Assembly: GCF_014642915.1 (NCBI RefSeq)
Contig: NZ_BMJE01000007.1
Coordinates: 124,001 to 188,000, forward strand
Length of the DNA stretch: 64,000 nucleotides
DNA from: Flavobacterium suaedae
Lineage (GTDB): Bacteria; Bacteroidota; Bacteroidia; Flavobacteriales; Flavobacteriaceae
Direction: 5' to 3'
In this document: positions 43,468-52,751 of the stretch, one piece after another
How positions within the stretch are numbered: the first letter of the stretch is position 1
Layout of the letters: every line of letters begins with the position of its first letter
Position numbers and translations under genes: made by a program
The notes under the pieces: model-generated
The model's database searches: none
What the model was told of the DNA's origin: nothing
Seen by the model: only the letters and a program-made list of their open reading frames with translations

Positions 43468-44319
43468 ATGAAATTATACTATATACTTACTGCTTTTTTA
43501 GTTGTTACTATTGTTAACGCTCAGGATAAACTGCCGTACCAACTGTACAACCCAAAAGGTAAAAAAACGACGTATAAAAAATTATTGAAAGCTGCCGAAG
43601 GTGCCGATGTTGTACTTTTCGGGGAACATCATGATAACTCTATTAACCACTGGCTGGAATTGGAGCTTACTAAAGATTTAAGCGAAAAGAAAGAGTTAAT
43701 AATGGGGGCTGAAATGGTAGAAGCAGACAACCAAGATGAGCTTGACCAATACCTAAAAGGCGAAATAGACCAAAAAGCATTTGATACTGTTGCCCGCCTT
43801 TGGAATAATCACAAAACCGACTACAAACCTTTGGTTGATTTTGCCAAGGATAATAATATCCCGTTTATAGCAACCAACATTCCGCGTCGTTATGCCAGCA
43901 TGGTGTATCGCAAGGGATTCGGCGTATTGGATACGCTTTCTGTACAGGAAAAAGAATGGATAGCTCCGCTACCAATAGCGTATGATGCTACTTTACCGGG
44001 TTATGTAAAAATGCTGGAAATGATGGGTGGTCACGGTGGCGAAAACCTGCCGAAAGCACAGGCAGTTAAAGATGCTACTATGGGCTACTTTATTGCGCAA
44101 AACTTACAAGAGGGTAAAGTATTTGTACATTATAACGGTACCTACCACAGCGATAATTTTGAAGGTATTAACTGGTACTTAAAGCGTGAAAAACCAGGAG
44201 TTAAAATTATAACTATTGCAGCCGTATCTCAGGCAAATGTTAGTAAACTGGAAGAAGAACATCTACAAAAAGCCGATTTTATTTTAGTGATTGATGAGGA
44301 TATGACCAAGACATATTAA
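43468..44319 (+). CDS. ChaN family protein (exported)
   Basis: 283 residues from the ATG at 43468; the frame extends to 43423 but the signal peptide begins here (MKLYYILTAFLVVTIVNAQ). Family motif VVLFGEHHDNSINHWLELEL, with GAEMVEADNQDELDQYL and a C-terminal TYHSDNFEGINWYLK. ChaN-type proteins bind haem or iron in the periplasm; the exact role varies. The signal peptide is a plain Sec type, with no lipobox Cys. The next gene begins 18 bases later. Confidence 0.85.
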   Translation: MKLYYILTAFLVVTIVNAQDKLPYQLYNPKGKKTTYKKLLKAAEGADVVLFGEHHDNSINHWLELELTKDLSEKKELIMGAEMVEADNQDELDQYLKGEIDQKAFDTVARLWNNHKTDYKPLVDFAKDNNIPFIATNIPRRYASMVYRKGFGVLDTLSVQEKEWIAPLPIAYDATLPGYVKMLEMMGGHGGENLPKAQAVKDATMGYFIAQNLQEGKVFVHYNGTYHSDNFEGINWYLKREKPGVKIITIAAVSQANVSKLEEEHLQKADFILVIDEDMTKTY

Positions 44320-44337
44320 TCATTTTTTAATACCTGT

Positions 44338-44890
44338 ATGAAAGAGCTTTTTGAAGAAATAGCTGAAAAATATAATGGCTCACTTAAAGTAAGTGAAGAC
44401 AACTCGCATAAATAATTACAATCACTTACCTCGGCATGTGTATGGTGTGAATTTCTTTTGTAAGGGATGGTGTTTTGAAGTTAGGAAAGAACTTCGCTCT
44501 ATGGGAACTTCAATGCCTCATATTCCCTCTGCCGAACCCTTTTCTGACAGAAGTGTCTTTAAAATAACAGCTACAACAACAAATGCTACGTTTTCAAATT
44601 TTGAGGTTGTTTCGCTTTTTCTTCTGTATAAATGGATAACAAAAAATAATAAAGGCTTTAAAGTAAAAACCAAGAATAAGAAATTAAAGCAACAGCTTGA
44701 ACATATGCCGGAGCTTAAAGCCGTTTATAAGTTTACCGAAATTGACGGCGAGTTTACTCCTGAACTTTACGGAGTTAATAAAAACGGAGTTTATACACTT
44801 ACCATGAACTATGTTACAAAGCAAGAGCGAGTAGGGCTGCTAAGAAATGTAGTAGACTTTATTACTAAAATTCCCGAAATTAAAACCTGA
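44338..44890 (+). pseudogene. Hypothetical protein gene disrupted by a 4-base tandem duplication
   Basis: The ATG at 44338 opens a plausible N-terminus (MKELFEEIAEKYNGSLKV) that ends at a stop at 44413-44415. A second frame carries the remaining protein (KTTRINNYNHLPRHVYGV to the stop at 44888-44890). AAGT occurs twice in tandem at 44387-44394. Removing one copy joins the frames into a 182-residue protein of alpha/beta look, with KWITKNNKGF and YTLTMNYV. If translation starts at the GTG at 44393, a 165-residue product is made. No family recognised. Confidence 0.6.
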
Positions 44891-44934
44891 TTAATATCAT
44901 TACTTTATACTGATTATAAATTACGCCGAAATGG

Positions 44935-44965
44935 TTGTAGCTATTCGGTTTTAGCTTTATTTTTG
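44935..44965 (+). promoter_or_regulatory. Promoter of the sdhCAB operon
   Basis: TTG at 44935-44937, 20-base spacer, TATTTTTG at 44958-44965. It lies 39 bases before the sdhC ATG. Confidence 0.7.
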
Positions 44966-45004
44966 TTTAAATTTTTAAAGAACTCTTTATTTTAAACAAA
45001 TACT

Positions 45005-45844
45005 ATGGCAAAATCTGCACTATTAAAGTCCTCTCTGGCAAAAAAATACTGGATGGCTTTAACAGGTTTATTTTTGTGTCTGTTCTTAGTAGGACACTTA
45101 TTAGGTAACCTTCAGTTACTGGCAAGCGGTGACGAAGCAGCACTTCATTTTAATGAATATGCTTTTTTCATGACAACCAACCCGGGCGTAAAAATACTAT
45201 CATACGTAACGTATTTTTCAATTCTTTTCCACGCTATTGACGGGATAGTGCTTACCATACAAAACCGTAAGGCAAGACCAAAAGGTTATGTAAAAAACAA
45301 CGCAGCTGCCAATACTATATGGGCATCGCGAAATATGGCAGTTTTAGGAACACTTATATTAGTATTTATTGTTACGCACATGGTTAACTTTTGGTCACGT
45401 ATGCATTTTGATGAAAACATACCACTGCAAACAGTAAGTATTGATGCAGGAGATGGCATACAACAGGAGTTTTATATAACTACTGATGGTTCATACGTGC
45501 CTAAAAAGCAGGTAGAAGACGGAACTCTTGAAATAAGAAACAGAACTGATTTTTATGATGCAAGAGCAGGAGTAAAGTATAAAGAAGGGTATAAAGACCT
45601 TTATAAAATTACGGTAGATTTCTTTAAAAACCCTGATTACGGGCTAATAGCTACAATACTATATGCATTAGCAATGCTGGTACTGGCATTTCACCTTTAT
45701 CACGGTTTTGGTAGTGCATTCCAGTCTATGGGTTTAAATAACCCTAGCTACAACGGTTTAATTAAAAACTTCGGAAAAGCGTTTGCAATTGTTGTACCGC
45801 TTATGTTTGCTTTAATTCCGTTATATATTCATTTCATACTATAA
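45005..45844 (+). CDS. sdhC: Succinate dehydrogenase cytochrome b subunit with enlarged loop
   Basis: 279 residues. Five membrane helices of the Bacteroidota/epsilonproteobacterial diheme type; haem and quinone region histidines are in LFLVGHLLGNLQLL, HAIDGIVLTI, VTHMVNFW and AFHLYHGFG. It anchors SdhAB in the membrane and passes electrons to menaquinone. Between helices 3 and 4 there is a ~60-residue extracytoplasmic insert (roughly residues 143-205: DAGDGIQQEFYITTDG...RAGVKYKEGY) that I do not recall in typical flavobacterial SdhC of ~225 residues. Thirteen bases before sdhA. Confidence 0.9.
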   Translation: MAKSALLKSSLAKKYWMALTGLFLCLFLVGHLLGNLQLLASGDEAALHFNEYAFFMTTNPGVKILSYVTYFSILFHAIDGIVLTIQNRKARPKGYVKNNAAANTIWASRNMAVLGTLILVFIVTHMVNFWSRMHFDENIPLQTVSIDAGDGIQQEFYITTDGSYVPKKQVEDGTLEIRNRTDFYDARAGVKYKEGYKDLYKITVDFFKNPDYGLIATILYALAMLVLAFHLYHGFGSAFQSMGLNNPSYNGLIKNFGKAFAIVVPLMFALIPLYIHFIL

Positions 45845-45857
45845 AAAGTATTAAAAC

Positions 45858-47858
45858 ATGGCTTTAGATTCTAAAATACCAAACGGTCCTATTTCAGAGA
45901 AATGGACTAATCATAAAAATCATATAAATCTGGTAAACCCAGCCAACAAACGTAATATTGATGTTATAGTTGTAGGTACAGGTCTTGCCGGAGGTTCGGC
46001 AGCAGCAACGCTTGCAGAACTTGGTTACAACGTAAAAGCATTTTGCTTTCAGGATTCCCCTCGTCGTGCGCACTCTATTGCAGCACAAGGAGGTATTAAC
46101 GCAGCGAAAAACTATCAGGGAGACGGTGACTCTGATTACAGATTATTTTATGATACTGTAAAAGGAGGTGACTACCGTGCACGTGAGGCAAACGTTTATC
46201 GCCTTGCGGAACTTTCTGCAAATATTATAGACCAGTGTGTGGCACAAGGTGTACCATTAGCAAGAGAATACGGCGGACTTTTAGATAACCGTTCTTTTGG
46301 TGGGGTACTTGTATCACGTACATTCTACGCAAAAGGGCAAACAGGGCAGCAGTTACTTTTAGGAGCATACTCAGCCATGAACCGCCAAATAGGTCGTGGT
46401 AAAATAAAAATGTACAACCGTCATGAAATGTTAGACCTTGTAAAGGTAGACGGTAAAGCAAGAGGTATTATAGCACGTAACCTTATAACAGGAGAGCTTG
46501 AGCGTCACTCGGCACACGCTGTAGTAATCGCATCAGGTGGTTACGGTAACGTATTCTTCCTTTCTACCAATGCAATGGGTAGTAACGCTACCGCAGCATG
46601 GAAAGTGCATAAAAAAGGAGCTTACTTTGCTAACCCTTGTTATACACAAATTCACCCGACTTGTATCCCTGTATCAGGCGACCACCAGTCGAAACTAACC
46701 CTAATGTCTGAGTCATTACGTAATGACGGACGTATTTGGGTTCCTAAAAAGATAGAAGATGCGCAGGCAATTCGTGAAGGAAGATTAAAGCCGACACAAC
46801 TTGCTGAGGAAGATAGAGATTACTACTTAGAAAGAAGATATCCATCATTCGGTAACCTTGTACCGCGTGACGTTGCATCTCGTGCAGCAAAAGAAAGATG
46901 TGATGCCGGTTACGGTGTAAACAAAACAGGCGAAGCAGTCTACCTTGACTTTGCTTCGGCTATAAACCGTTACGGTAAAGAGCAGGCAAGAATAAAAGGT
47001 CTTGATGATAATGATGCTGCTTTAGTGAAAAAACTGGGTACAGAAGTTATCGAAAACAAGTACGGTAACCTGTTCCAGATGTATGAGAAAATTGTAGACG
47101 AAAACCCATACGAAACCCCAATGATGATATACCCTGCGGTACACTATACTATGGGTGGTATATGGGTAGATTATAACTTAATGACTACTGTAGAGGGGTG
47201 TTACGCTATTGGTGAAGCAAACTTCTCAGACCATGGTGCTAACCGTCTTGGTGCTTCGGCACTTATGCAAGGTCTTGCCGATGGTTATTTTGTACTACCA
47301 TACACTATTGGCGATTACTTAGCTAAAGATATTCGTACCGGTGAGATTTCAACTGACCTTCCTGAATTTGCAGAGGCAGAGAAAAACATCAGAGAGCAAC
47401 TGGAGCGTTTAATAAACAATAACGGTAAGCACAGTGTAGACCACTTCCACAAAAAATTAGGTAAAATTATGTGGAACAAAGTAGGTATGGCACGTAATAC
47501 ACAAGGTCTTACCGAGGCAATACAAGAAATTGCAGCGCTTCGTGAAGAGTTTTACAGAGATGTAAAAGTACCGGGTAAAATGGACGAGTTCAATCAGGAA
47601 CTTGAAAAAGCGATGCGTGTAGCAGACTTCCTTGAATTAGGAGAGCTGTTTGCTAAAGACGCACTACACAGAAATGAGTCTTGTGGTGGTCACTTCAGAG
47701 AAGAGTACCAAACCGAAGAAGGAGAAGCACAGCGTGATGATGAAAACTTTGCTTATGTAGCAGCATGGGAGTACAAAGGAAAACCAAGCGACGCAGTGTT
47801 ACACAAAGAAGACTTAGTGTTCGAAAATATTAAACTGGTACAACGTAGTTATAAATAA
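45858..47858 (+). CDS. sdhA: Succinate dehydrogenase flavoprotein subunit
   Basis: 666 residues, full length. FAD is bound covalently to the His in [15 protein letters not shown]; the dinucleotide motif is [15 protein letters not shown]. The catalytic base region [15 protein letters not shown] and LYFVE-type capping regions are present. It oxidises succinate to fumarate in the TCA cycle. Operon: sdhC, sdhA, sdhB. Codon use is strongly biased, suggesting high expression. Confidence 0.97.
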   Translation: MALDSKIPNGPISEKWTNHKNHINLVNPANKRNIDVIVVGTGLAGGSAAATLAELGYNVKAFCFQDSPRRAHSIAAQGGINAAKNYQGDGDSDYRLFYDTVKGGDYRAREANVYRLAELSANIIDQCVAQGVPLAREYGGLLDNRSFGGVLVSRTFYAKGQTGQQLLLGAYSAMNRQIGRGKIKMYNRHEMLDLVKVDGKARGIIARNLITGELERHSAHAVVIASGGYGNVFFLSTNAMGSNATAAWKVHKKGAYFANPCYTQIHPTCIPVSGDHQSKLTLMSESLRNDGRIWVPKKIEDAQAIREGRLKPTQLAEEDRDYYLERRYPSFGNLVPRDVASRAAKERCDAGYGVNKTGEAVYLDFASAINRYGKEQARIKGLDDNDAALVKKLGTEVIENKYGNLFQMYEKIVDENPYETPMMIYPAVHYTMGGIWVDYNLMTTVEGCYAIGEANFSDHGANRLGASALMQGLADGYFVLPYTIGDYLAKDIRTGEISTDLPEFAEAEKNIREQLERLINNNGKHSVDHFHKKLGKIMWNKVGMARNTQGLTEAIQEIAALREEFYRDVKVPGKMDEFNQELEKAMRVADFLELGELFAKDALHRNESCGGHFREEYQTEEGEAQRDDENFAYVAAWEYKGKPSDAVLHKEDLVFENIKLVQRSYK

Positions 47859-47933
47859 GATTTTAGTACAGAGAATTGAGATATAAGATATTAGGTCTCA
47901 TTACTCACTACTCATTACTTAATACTAAAAAAG

Positions 47934-48677
47934 ATGAATCTTAAACTTAAAATATGGCGTCAGAAAGACGCAAGAGATCAAGGGAGAATGGTTGATTATA
48001 ATATCAGCGATGTTTCTCCGGATATGTCTTTCCTTGAAATGCTAGACGTTTTAAACGAAGATCTTAACAATAAAGGAGAAGACCCTGTAGCTTTTGACCA
48101 TGACTGTCGTGAAGGTATTTGTGGTATGTGTTCACTATACATTAACGGTGAAGCACACGGTCCCGACAGAGGTGTTACTACCTGCCAGCTTCACATGAGG
48201 AAGTTTAAAGATGGCGATACTATATATATTGAACCTTTCCGCGCAAAGGCATTCCCTGTAATTAAAGATTTGGTTGTAGACCGTACGTCTTTTGACAGAA
48301 TACAGCAAGCAGGAGGTTTCATATCAGTAAACACATCAGGTAATACACAGGATGCTAACGCAATTCCAATTAAAAAGCACAATGCAGACCTTTCTTTTGA
48401 TGCCGCAACGTGTATTGGTTGTGGTGCTTGTGTAGCAAGCTGTAAAAATGCATCGGCTATGCTTTTCGTTTCGGCAAAAGTATCGCAATTTGCATTACTG
48501 CCACAAGGTAGGGTAGAAGCTACCGAACGTGTACTTAACATGGTTAAGAAAATGGACGAAGAAGGTTTTGGCGCTTGTACCAATACCGGTGCTTGTGAGG
48601 TGGAATGCCCTAAAGGTATTTCGCTTGAAAATATTGCTCGTATGAACAGAGAGTATTTAGTAGCAAGCATGAAATAA
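47934..48677 (+). CDS. sdhB: Succinate dehydrogenase iron-sulfur subunit
   Basis: 247 residues. It holds three Fe-S centres: the [2Fe-2S] cluster in [16 protein letters not shown] plus the Cys of TTCQLHM, the [4Fe-4S] cluster in [11 protein letters not shown] and the last centre in [10 protein letters not shown] with CTNTG upstream. It transfers electrons from SdhA to the cytochrome subunit. A 75-base gap from sdhA contains ACTCATTACTC-type short repeats. A terminator follows. Confidence 0.97.
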   Translation: MNLKLKIWRQKDARDQGRMVDYNISDVSPDMSFLEMLDVLNEDLNNKGEDPVAFDHDCREGICGMCSLYINGEAHGPDRGVTTCQLHMRKFKDGDTIYIEPFRAKAFPVIKDLVVDRTSFDRIQQAGGFISVNTSGNTQDANAIPIKKHNADLSFDAATCIGCGACVASCKNASAMLFVSAKVSQFALLPQGRVEATERVLNMVKKMDEEGFGACTNTGACEVECPKGISLENIARMNREYLVASMK

Positions 48678-48704
48678 AATAGGAAATTGATATTTCTATA
48701 TATT

Positions 48705-48737
48705 TAAAAAGCGTATCTCAACGAGGTGCGCTTTTTT
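48705..48737 (+). terminator. Terminator after sdhB
   Basis: Stem AAAAGCGTATCTC / GAGGTGCGCTTTT with mismatches and an AAC loop, followed by T-run. Confidence 0.75.
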
Positions 48738-48850
48738 GTTATATTGCAAGAGGTAAATTTGTAGTACTAATAGTATAAATTTCATATATTGTTTATTCGT
48801 TGAGACAAAAAAACATATGAGATGAGAATAAAACGTTATACAGTAGTTTA

Positions 48851-48934
48851 TTGTCGCTTAGAGCTTTTGTTGCGGCACTAATATTATCTGTAATTATTAT
48901 TTTAATGATTTTGAAAGGTTATGATTTACTATGA
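48851..48934 (+). CDS. Possible 27-residue membrane peptide
   Basis: TTG start, MSLRAFVAALILSVIIIL and MILKGYDLL, one membrane helix. Its TGA overlaps the ATG of the next gene (ATGA at 48931). No good ribosome site or ATG is present, so it may be a leader peptide, a remnant or chance. Confidence 0.2.
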   Translation: MSLRAFVAALILSVIIILMILKGYDLL

Positions 48935-49332
48935 ATAAAATTCTTTACATATCTGCCAAAGGGTTCACATATTTAAAATCAATAAAGTGCTTAATTGTTG
49001 TGTCAATAGTACTTTCATTAACCGGTTGTCGTACACAGGAAGAGAAAATGATTGATGTAGCTTATAGTGCTTTTGAATACCATAGGAATGACTTACTACT
49101 TGATAATATTGACTTTCAAGGTCCTATTTTAAAAAATAATATTGAGTGTTTTAAACCTGATACTAACGTTGTAGTATATGCATGGTATTATACCCATGAG
49201 AACGATACATTTTGGATTTATACAGAAATAGATAAACAAATTAAAAAAGATGTTTCTGTCCATTTTTCAAAAAATATTGATGTGCTAGTAGAGAATCGAA
49301 AAAAATGGGTATTAGAGCAGGCTAAATACTGA
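48931..49332 (+). CDS. Hypothetical lipoprotein
   Basis: 133 residues, of which the lipobox TGC (SLTGCRTQEE) is unusually far from the start (Cys at ~34). A shorter start without ATG is conceivable, but the N-terminal stretch is hydrophobic from residue 20. The mature part (VVYAWYYTHENDTFWIYTEID) is small and beta-rich. No family recognised. Lone gene after the sdh operon. Confidence 0.6.
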   Translation: MNKILYISAKGFTYLKSIKCLIVVSIVLSLTGCRTQEEKMIDVAYSAFEYHRNDLLLDNIDFQGPILKNNIECFKPDTNVVVYAWYYTHENDTFWIYTEIDKQIKKDVSVHFSKNIDVLVENRKKWVLEQAKY

Positions 49333-49433
49333 TTTTTAACTTTAAATTATTAATCACTAGAGATATAATGAAACAAGTTGTATTCTTGTCATTAGATTTT
49401 ATTTTAGCTAAATTTATAAAATAAATTCCACGC

Positions 49434-50204
49434 ATGACTACAATGAGAATCTCCCTTATACAAACACCACTTAGTTGGGAAGACCCAAGAACAAACCGAG
49501 AAAACTTTACCGAAAAAATAAACAGTATTGAAGAAACCGACCTTATACTGCTACCCGAAATGTTTGCTACAGGTTTTACCATGCAACCCGAAAATGTAGC
49601 GGAAACTATGGAAGGGGAATCGGTAACGTGGATGCGTGAAACAGCACAGGCAAAAAACTGCGCTATTGTGGGGAGTTTAGTTATACACGAGCATGGAGAT
49701 TACTATAACCGTCTTGTTTTTGCTTTTCCTGACGGGCATTATAAAACTTACGATAAACGACACCTGTTTACGCTGGCAGGGGAGGAGAAGCATTACACTG
49801 CAGGCAGCAACAGACTTATTGTAGAGTACCGAGGCTGGAAGATTTGTCCGCTAGTGTGTTATGACCTTCGTTTTCCTGTTTTCTCTCGTAATACCGAAGA
49901 CTTTGACCTTTTACTGTATGTTGCCAACTGGCCACAAAAAAGAACGCAGGCGTGGGATGTACTGCTACGTGCCCGTGCGGTGGAAAATATGTGTTATGTA
50001 GCCGGCTTAAATAGAATAGGGCAGGACAGTAACAAGCATAACTATTCAGGGCATTCTCAGGTGTTAGATAGTCTGGGTAACTATTTGCTGGAGCCTTTTT
50101 CGTATGAAGATGTTATTACCGTGACTTTAGATAAAGCGCACCTGGAAAAAATGCGTAATAAACTGGGCTTTTTAAACGATAGGGATAGCTTTAAACTGCT
50201 ATAG
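49434..50204 (+). CDS. Nitrilase-family amidase (YafV/omega-amidase type)
   Basis: 256 residues of the carbon-nitrogen hydrolase superfamily. The catalytic Glu-Lys-Cys set is visible: E in LLLPEMFATGF, K in TYDKRHLFTLAGE and C in PLVCYDLRFPVF. The branch with these motifs includes omega-amidases that hydrolyse 2-oxoglutaramate in glutamine/methionine salvage. Start MTTMRISLIQTPL at 49434; an internal Met at residue 4 is an alternative. Cytoplasmic, monocistronic. Confidence 0.85.
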   Translation: MTTMRISLIQTPLSWEDPRTNRENFTEKINSIEETDLILLPEMFATGFTMQPENVAETMEGESVTWMRETAQAKNCAIVGSLVIHEHGDYYNRLVFAFPDGHYKTYDKRHLFTLAGEEKHYTAGSNRLIVEYRGWKICPLVCYDLRFPVFSRNTEDFDLLLYVANWPQKRTQAWDVLLRARAVENMCYVAGLNRIGQDSNKHNYSGHSQVLDSLGNYLLEPFSYEDVITVTLDKAHLEKMRNKLGFLNDRDSFKLL

Positions 50205-50221
50205 CATTTTTATACACCATA

Positions 50222-51856
50222 CTATCCGCCAAGATTAAAAGGCTGCTCTACATCCCAAAGTGCTCTTACATCAATTGGTTTAGGGAAGTAAATAACCTGT
50301 TCGGGCTGGCGTTTTTCCAGTACATCCCCTGTGTCCCATTCGCCGTTTCCATTGTCATCATAAATAACCCGAAGTATATAACTGTCAGGCAACATAGACT
50401 CGAAAGTTATATAAGTTTCCCCTTCTGAGTAGTATTCGGCTTTTATATCTTCCTGAGTATTTAATACTTGTAGTATTAAAGGGAAACGATTTACATTTTC
50501 CAGTTGTACGCGCAGGTTACCATAATCGTTAAAGCTGCGGGTGCTAAGGCTGTAAGATAATGTGTCGTTTTGCTTTTCATAAAAGTCTTCTAAAGCACCG
50601 GGTAGTAATGTAAAGGTGTATTTCTGCTCTTCTTCTTTTTCAAAATTAAATACTACTTTTTGTTTAAAAGCGTCATATTTGGTAGAAAAAGGTACATTGG
50701 TAGAGTCCTTACGGATAAGGCTTATTTTAGTACTGTCTATCTTTACAATAGGGGTAGTAGTGTTTAGCGTAAACTTCTCTCTAAAGTGAATACCTCCTTT
50801 TTGCTCTGCTGTTACAGAAAGCGAGTCGGCAGCTTTCATTTCCTTAAAGCGTATGGTATAATCCTTTACAGAATCTTTGTAGGCTATATTTACATTAAGC
50901 GAATCAACTTCCAGCTTGCGGGGTAGCCATACCTGTACGGAGTCTTTATCTTTTATATTGGTGGTTATGCTTTCTATAGCCTCGTTGGTAACAGGGTTGG
51001 TAACTTTAACAGCTATATCTTCGGCTTTAGCATAGCCTTCATAGCCTGCTATAAGTCTGTTTGAGTTCTCCTGTTTAGGTCTTTTAGTATTAAAAGCTAG
51101 TTTTTCCTTAAATAATTCCAGTTGATAAATAGTATCGTTAGGTACGGTTATAGGGTCTTTTAAAAAGGCTATTTTATCTGATTTAGGGTCGTATTTAAAG
51201 TTGTTGTTTTCGTCTTTTACAGCAAAAAGGCGATAGCGTCCCGCTTTCAGGTTTTGTAGGGAATAATACTCCATAGTATCCAATGTGTTGGTTACATAAC
51301 GCGGACGTTTGTTAAACACAGTAGAGTCGTTATAGGTTTCGTTATCCTCATACAACATAACTGTTACAAAATTGTCTGCTTCACGGCTCAGGGCATCCTT
51401 AATACGTCCGTTTAGCATAAGCGAATCTATATAAGTACCTGTAGAGAAAACAAATTTAAACTGCGAGTAGGGGTTACCCTCGTTATTATCGGTAATACTT
51501 TGCCCGAAGTTAAAACTGTAAGTAGTATCAGGTGCTAAGGTATCTTTAATTTTTATCTCAATGTACTTGCTTGCGCTACCCATAGGGGTAATAATGGGTC
51601 GTGTTTCCATAGGTGGCGAAATAATAAGCTGCTTGTTTACATCTTTAATTTTAATGTACTCATCAAAATCAATACGAATTACATCTCCGTTAAAGCTGGT
51701 AGCCATATTACGGGGTGAACTGCTTACCAGTACAGGCGGAATAGTATCTTTAGGACCACCTGTAATAGTTCCTCTTTTAGCACAACTTGTTGCCAGTAAA
51801 GAAACTGAAACTATAAAGAAAAACAGAAATGTAAGCTTTAATATATACTTAGGCAT
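50222..51856 (-). CDS. Large lipoprotein with Ig-like domain
   Basis: 544 residues. Lipoprotein signal with lipobox ATSC at ~25, then an SbsA-type Ig-like region (TIPPVLVSSSPRNMATSFNGDVI, FDEYIKIKDVN) and beta-rich repeats (VYPN-style motif absent, so no T9SS signal). The family is a widespread, largely uncharacterised Bacteroidota outer-membrane lipoprotein. Rich in Asp, Thr and Val. The upstream ComF gene starts 747 bases away on the same strand and ends 63 bases before this start. Confidence 0.78.
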   Translation of the reverse strand: MPKYILKLTFLFFFIVSVSLLATSCAKRGTITGGPKDTIPPVLVSSSPRNMATSFNGDVIRIDFDEYIKIKDVNKQLIISPPMETRPIITPMGSASKYIEIKIKDTLAPDTTYSFNFGQSITDNNEGNPYSQFKFVFSTGTYIDSLMLNGRIKDALSREADNFVTVMLYEDNETYNDSTVFNKRPRYVTNTLDTMEYYSLQNLKAGRYRLFAVKDENNNFKYDPKSDKIAFLKDPITVPNDTIYQLELFKEKLAFNTKRPKQENSNRLIAGYEGYAKAEDIAVKVTNPVTNEAIESITTNIKDKDSVQVWLPRKLEVDSLNVNIAYKDSVKDYTIRFKEMKAADSLSVTAEQKGGIHFREKFTLNTTTPIVKIDSTKISLIRKDSTNVPFSTKYDAFKQKVVFNFEKEEEQKYTFTLLPGALEDFYEKQNDTLSYSLSTRSFNDYGNLRVQLENVNRFPLILQVLNTQEDIKAEYYSEGETYITFESMLPDSYILRVIYDDNGNGEWDTGDVLEKRQPEQVIYFPKPIDVRALWDVEQPFNLGG

Positions 51857-51919
51857 GGCTTATTATTTAACTCCACAAAATAACAATTATATTCAGTGTA
51901 ATTAAAATTTTTTTGAATT

Positions 51920-52603
51920 TTAAGAGTGTGTGTATGCAATAGTAACAATACTCACCTGAGTATTGGGTATTTTAAGTAATGCTCGCCCGCACGATTCCAG
52001 TGTTGCGCCCGTAGTAATTACATCATCAACCAACAGGAAATGATTATTGCCATCATTTTCAGTAAACTGCACATCGAATGATTGCCCTATTATAGCGGCC
52101 CTGTTTTCGAGGTTCTTTTTGGTTTGCGATTTGTTGTAAACTGTACGTACCAAAATATCATCTCTGTACGGGACGTCAAGCCCTTCGGCAATTGCTTTGC
52201 CAAATTCCGCTACCTGATTGTACCCACGTGTTCGTAGTTTTTTTGGGTGGAGTGGTACGGGTATTACGGCGGTAACATTTTGCAATGCAGTTACTTTTTT
52301 CAGTTTTGGGGCGTACCATTGCCCCATTAGTTTACCGATGTCCTGTTGCCCTTTGTATTTCAGTTTATGAATGAGCTGCTGCACAATACCTTCTTTATTA
52401 AAATACAGTAGTGCCGAGATATGCGTTACGGGCAGCCTGCCGTAAAAGCGTTTAAAAATTTCGTTTTCGGGTATTTCGTGGTGTTGGGTGTACGGCATGT
52501 TATGATTGCATGCGGTACAAACTACCTGTTCACTTTGCAGTAAAACCGAATTACACCCCGGGCAGGTTTCGGGGAAAAGTATAGCAGCGAGGCTTTTTAG
52601 CAT
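51920..52603 (-). CDS. ComF family phosphoribosyltransferase-like protein
   Basis: 227 residues. N-terminal zinc ribbon with CPGCNS and CTACN, then a PRTase-type fold with the PRPP loop FLLVDDVITTGATLESC and the nearby TRGYNQVAEF and KSQTKKNLENRAA motifs. ComF/GntX proteins take part in DNA uptake in competent bacteria and otherwise in DNA metabolism. Full length. The downstream large lipoprotein gene may be co-transcribed. Confidence 0.9.
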   Translation of the reverse strand: MLKSLAAILFPETCPGCNSVLLQSEQVVCTACNHNMPYTQHHEIPENEIFKRFYGRLPVTHISALLYFNKEGIVQQLIHKLKYKGQQDIGKLMGQWYAPKLKKVTALQNVTAVIPVPLHPKKLRTRGYNQVAEFGKAIAEGLDVPYRDDILVRTVYNKSQTKKNLENRAAIIGQSFDVQFTENDGNNHFLLVDDVITTGATLESCGRALLKIPNTQVSIVTIAYTHS

Positions 52604-52739
52604 TAATAGTTGGATAATTAGGGGGTAAAAATATAAAAATTACCCATCCCGAAGGGAAACTTAATGTAATGTACGGGTTAAACAAAAGAAAACATACTTT
52701 TATTTGTAACACACTGTTATTATATACAATCGCTTTTTA

Positions 52740-52751
52740 TATTTTTGCATT
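52740..52751 (+). promoter_or_regulatory. TAnnTTTG box directly before glyS
   Basis: TATTTTTG at 52740-52747, only four bases before the ATG at 52752, as for dinB and the HxlR gene. No TTG partner seen. Confidence 0.4.
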
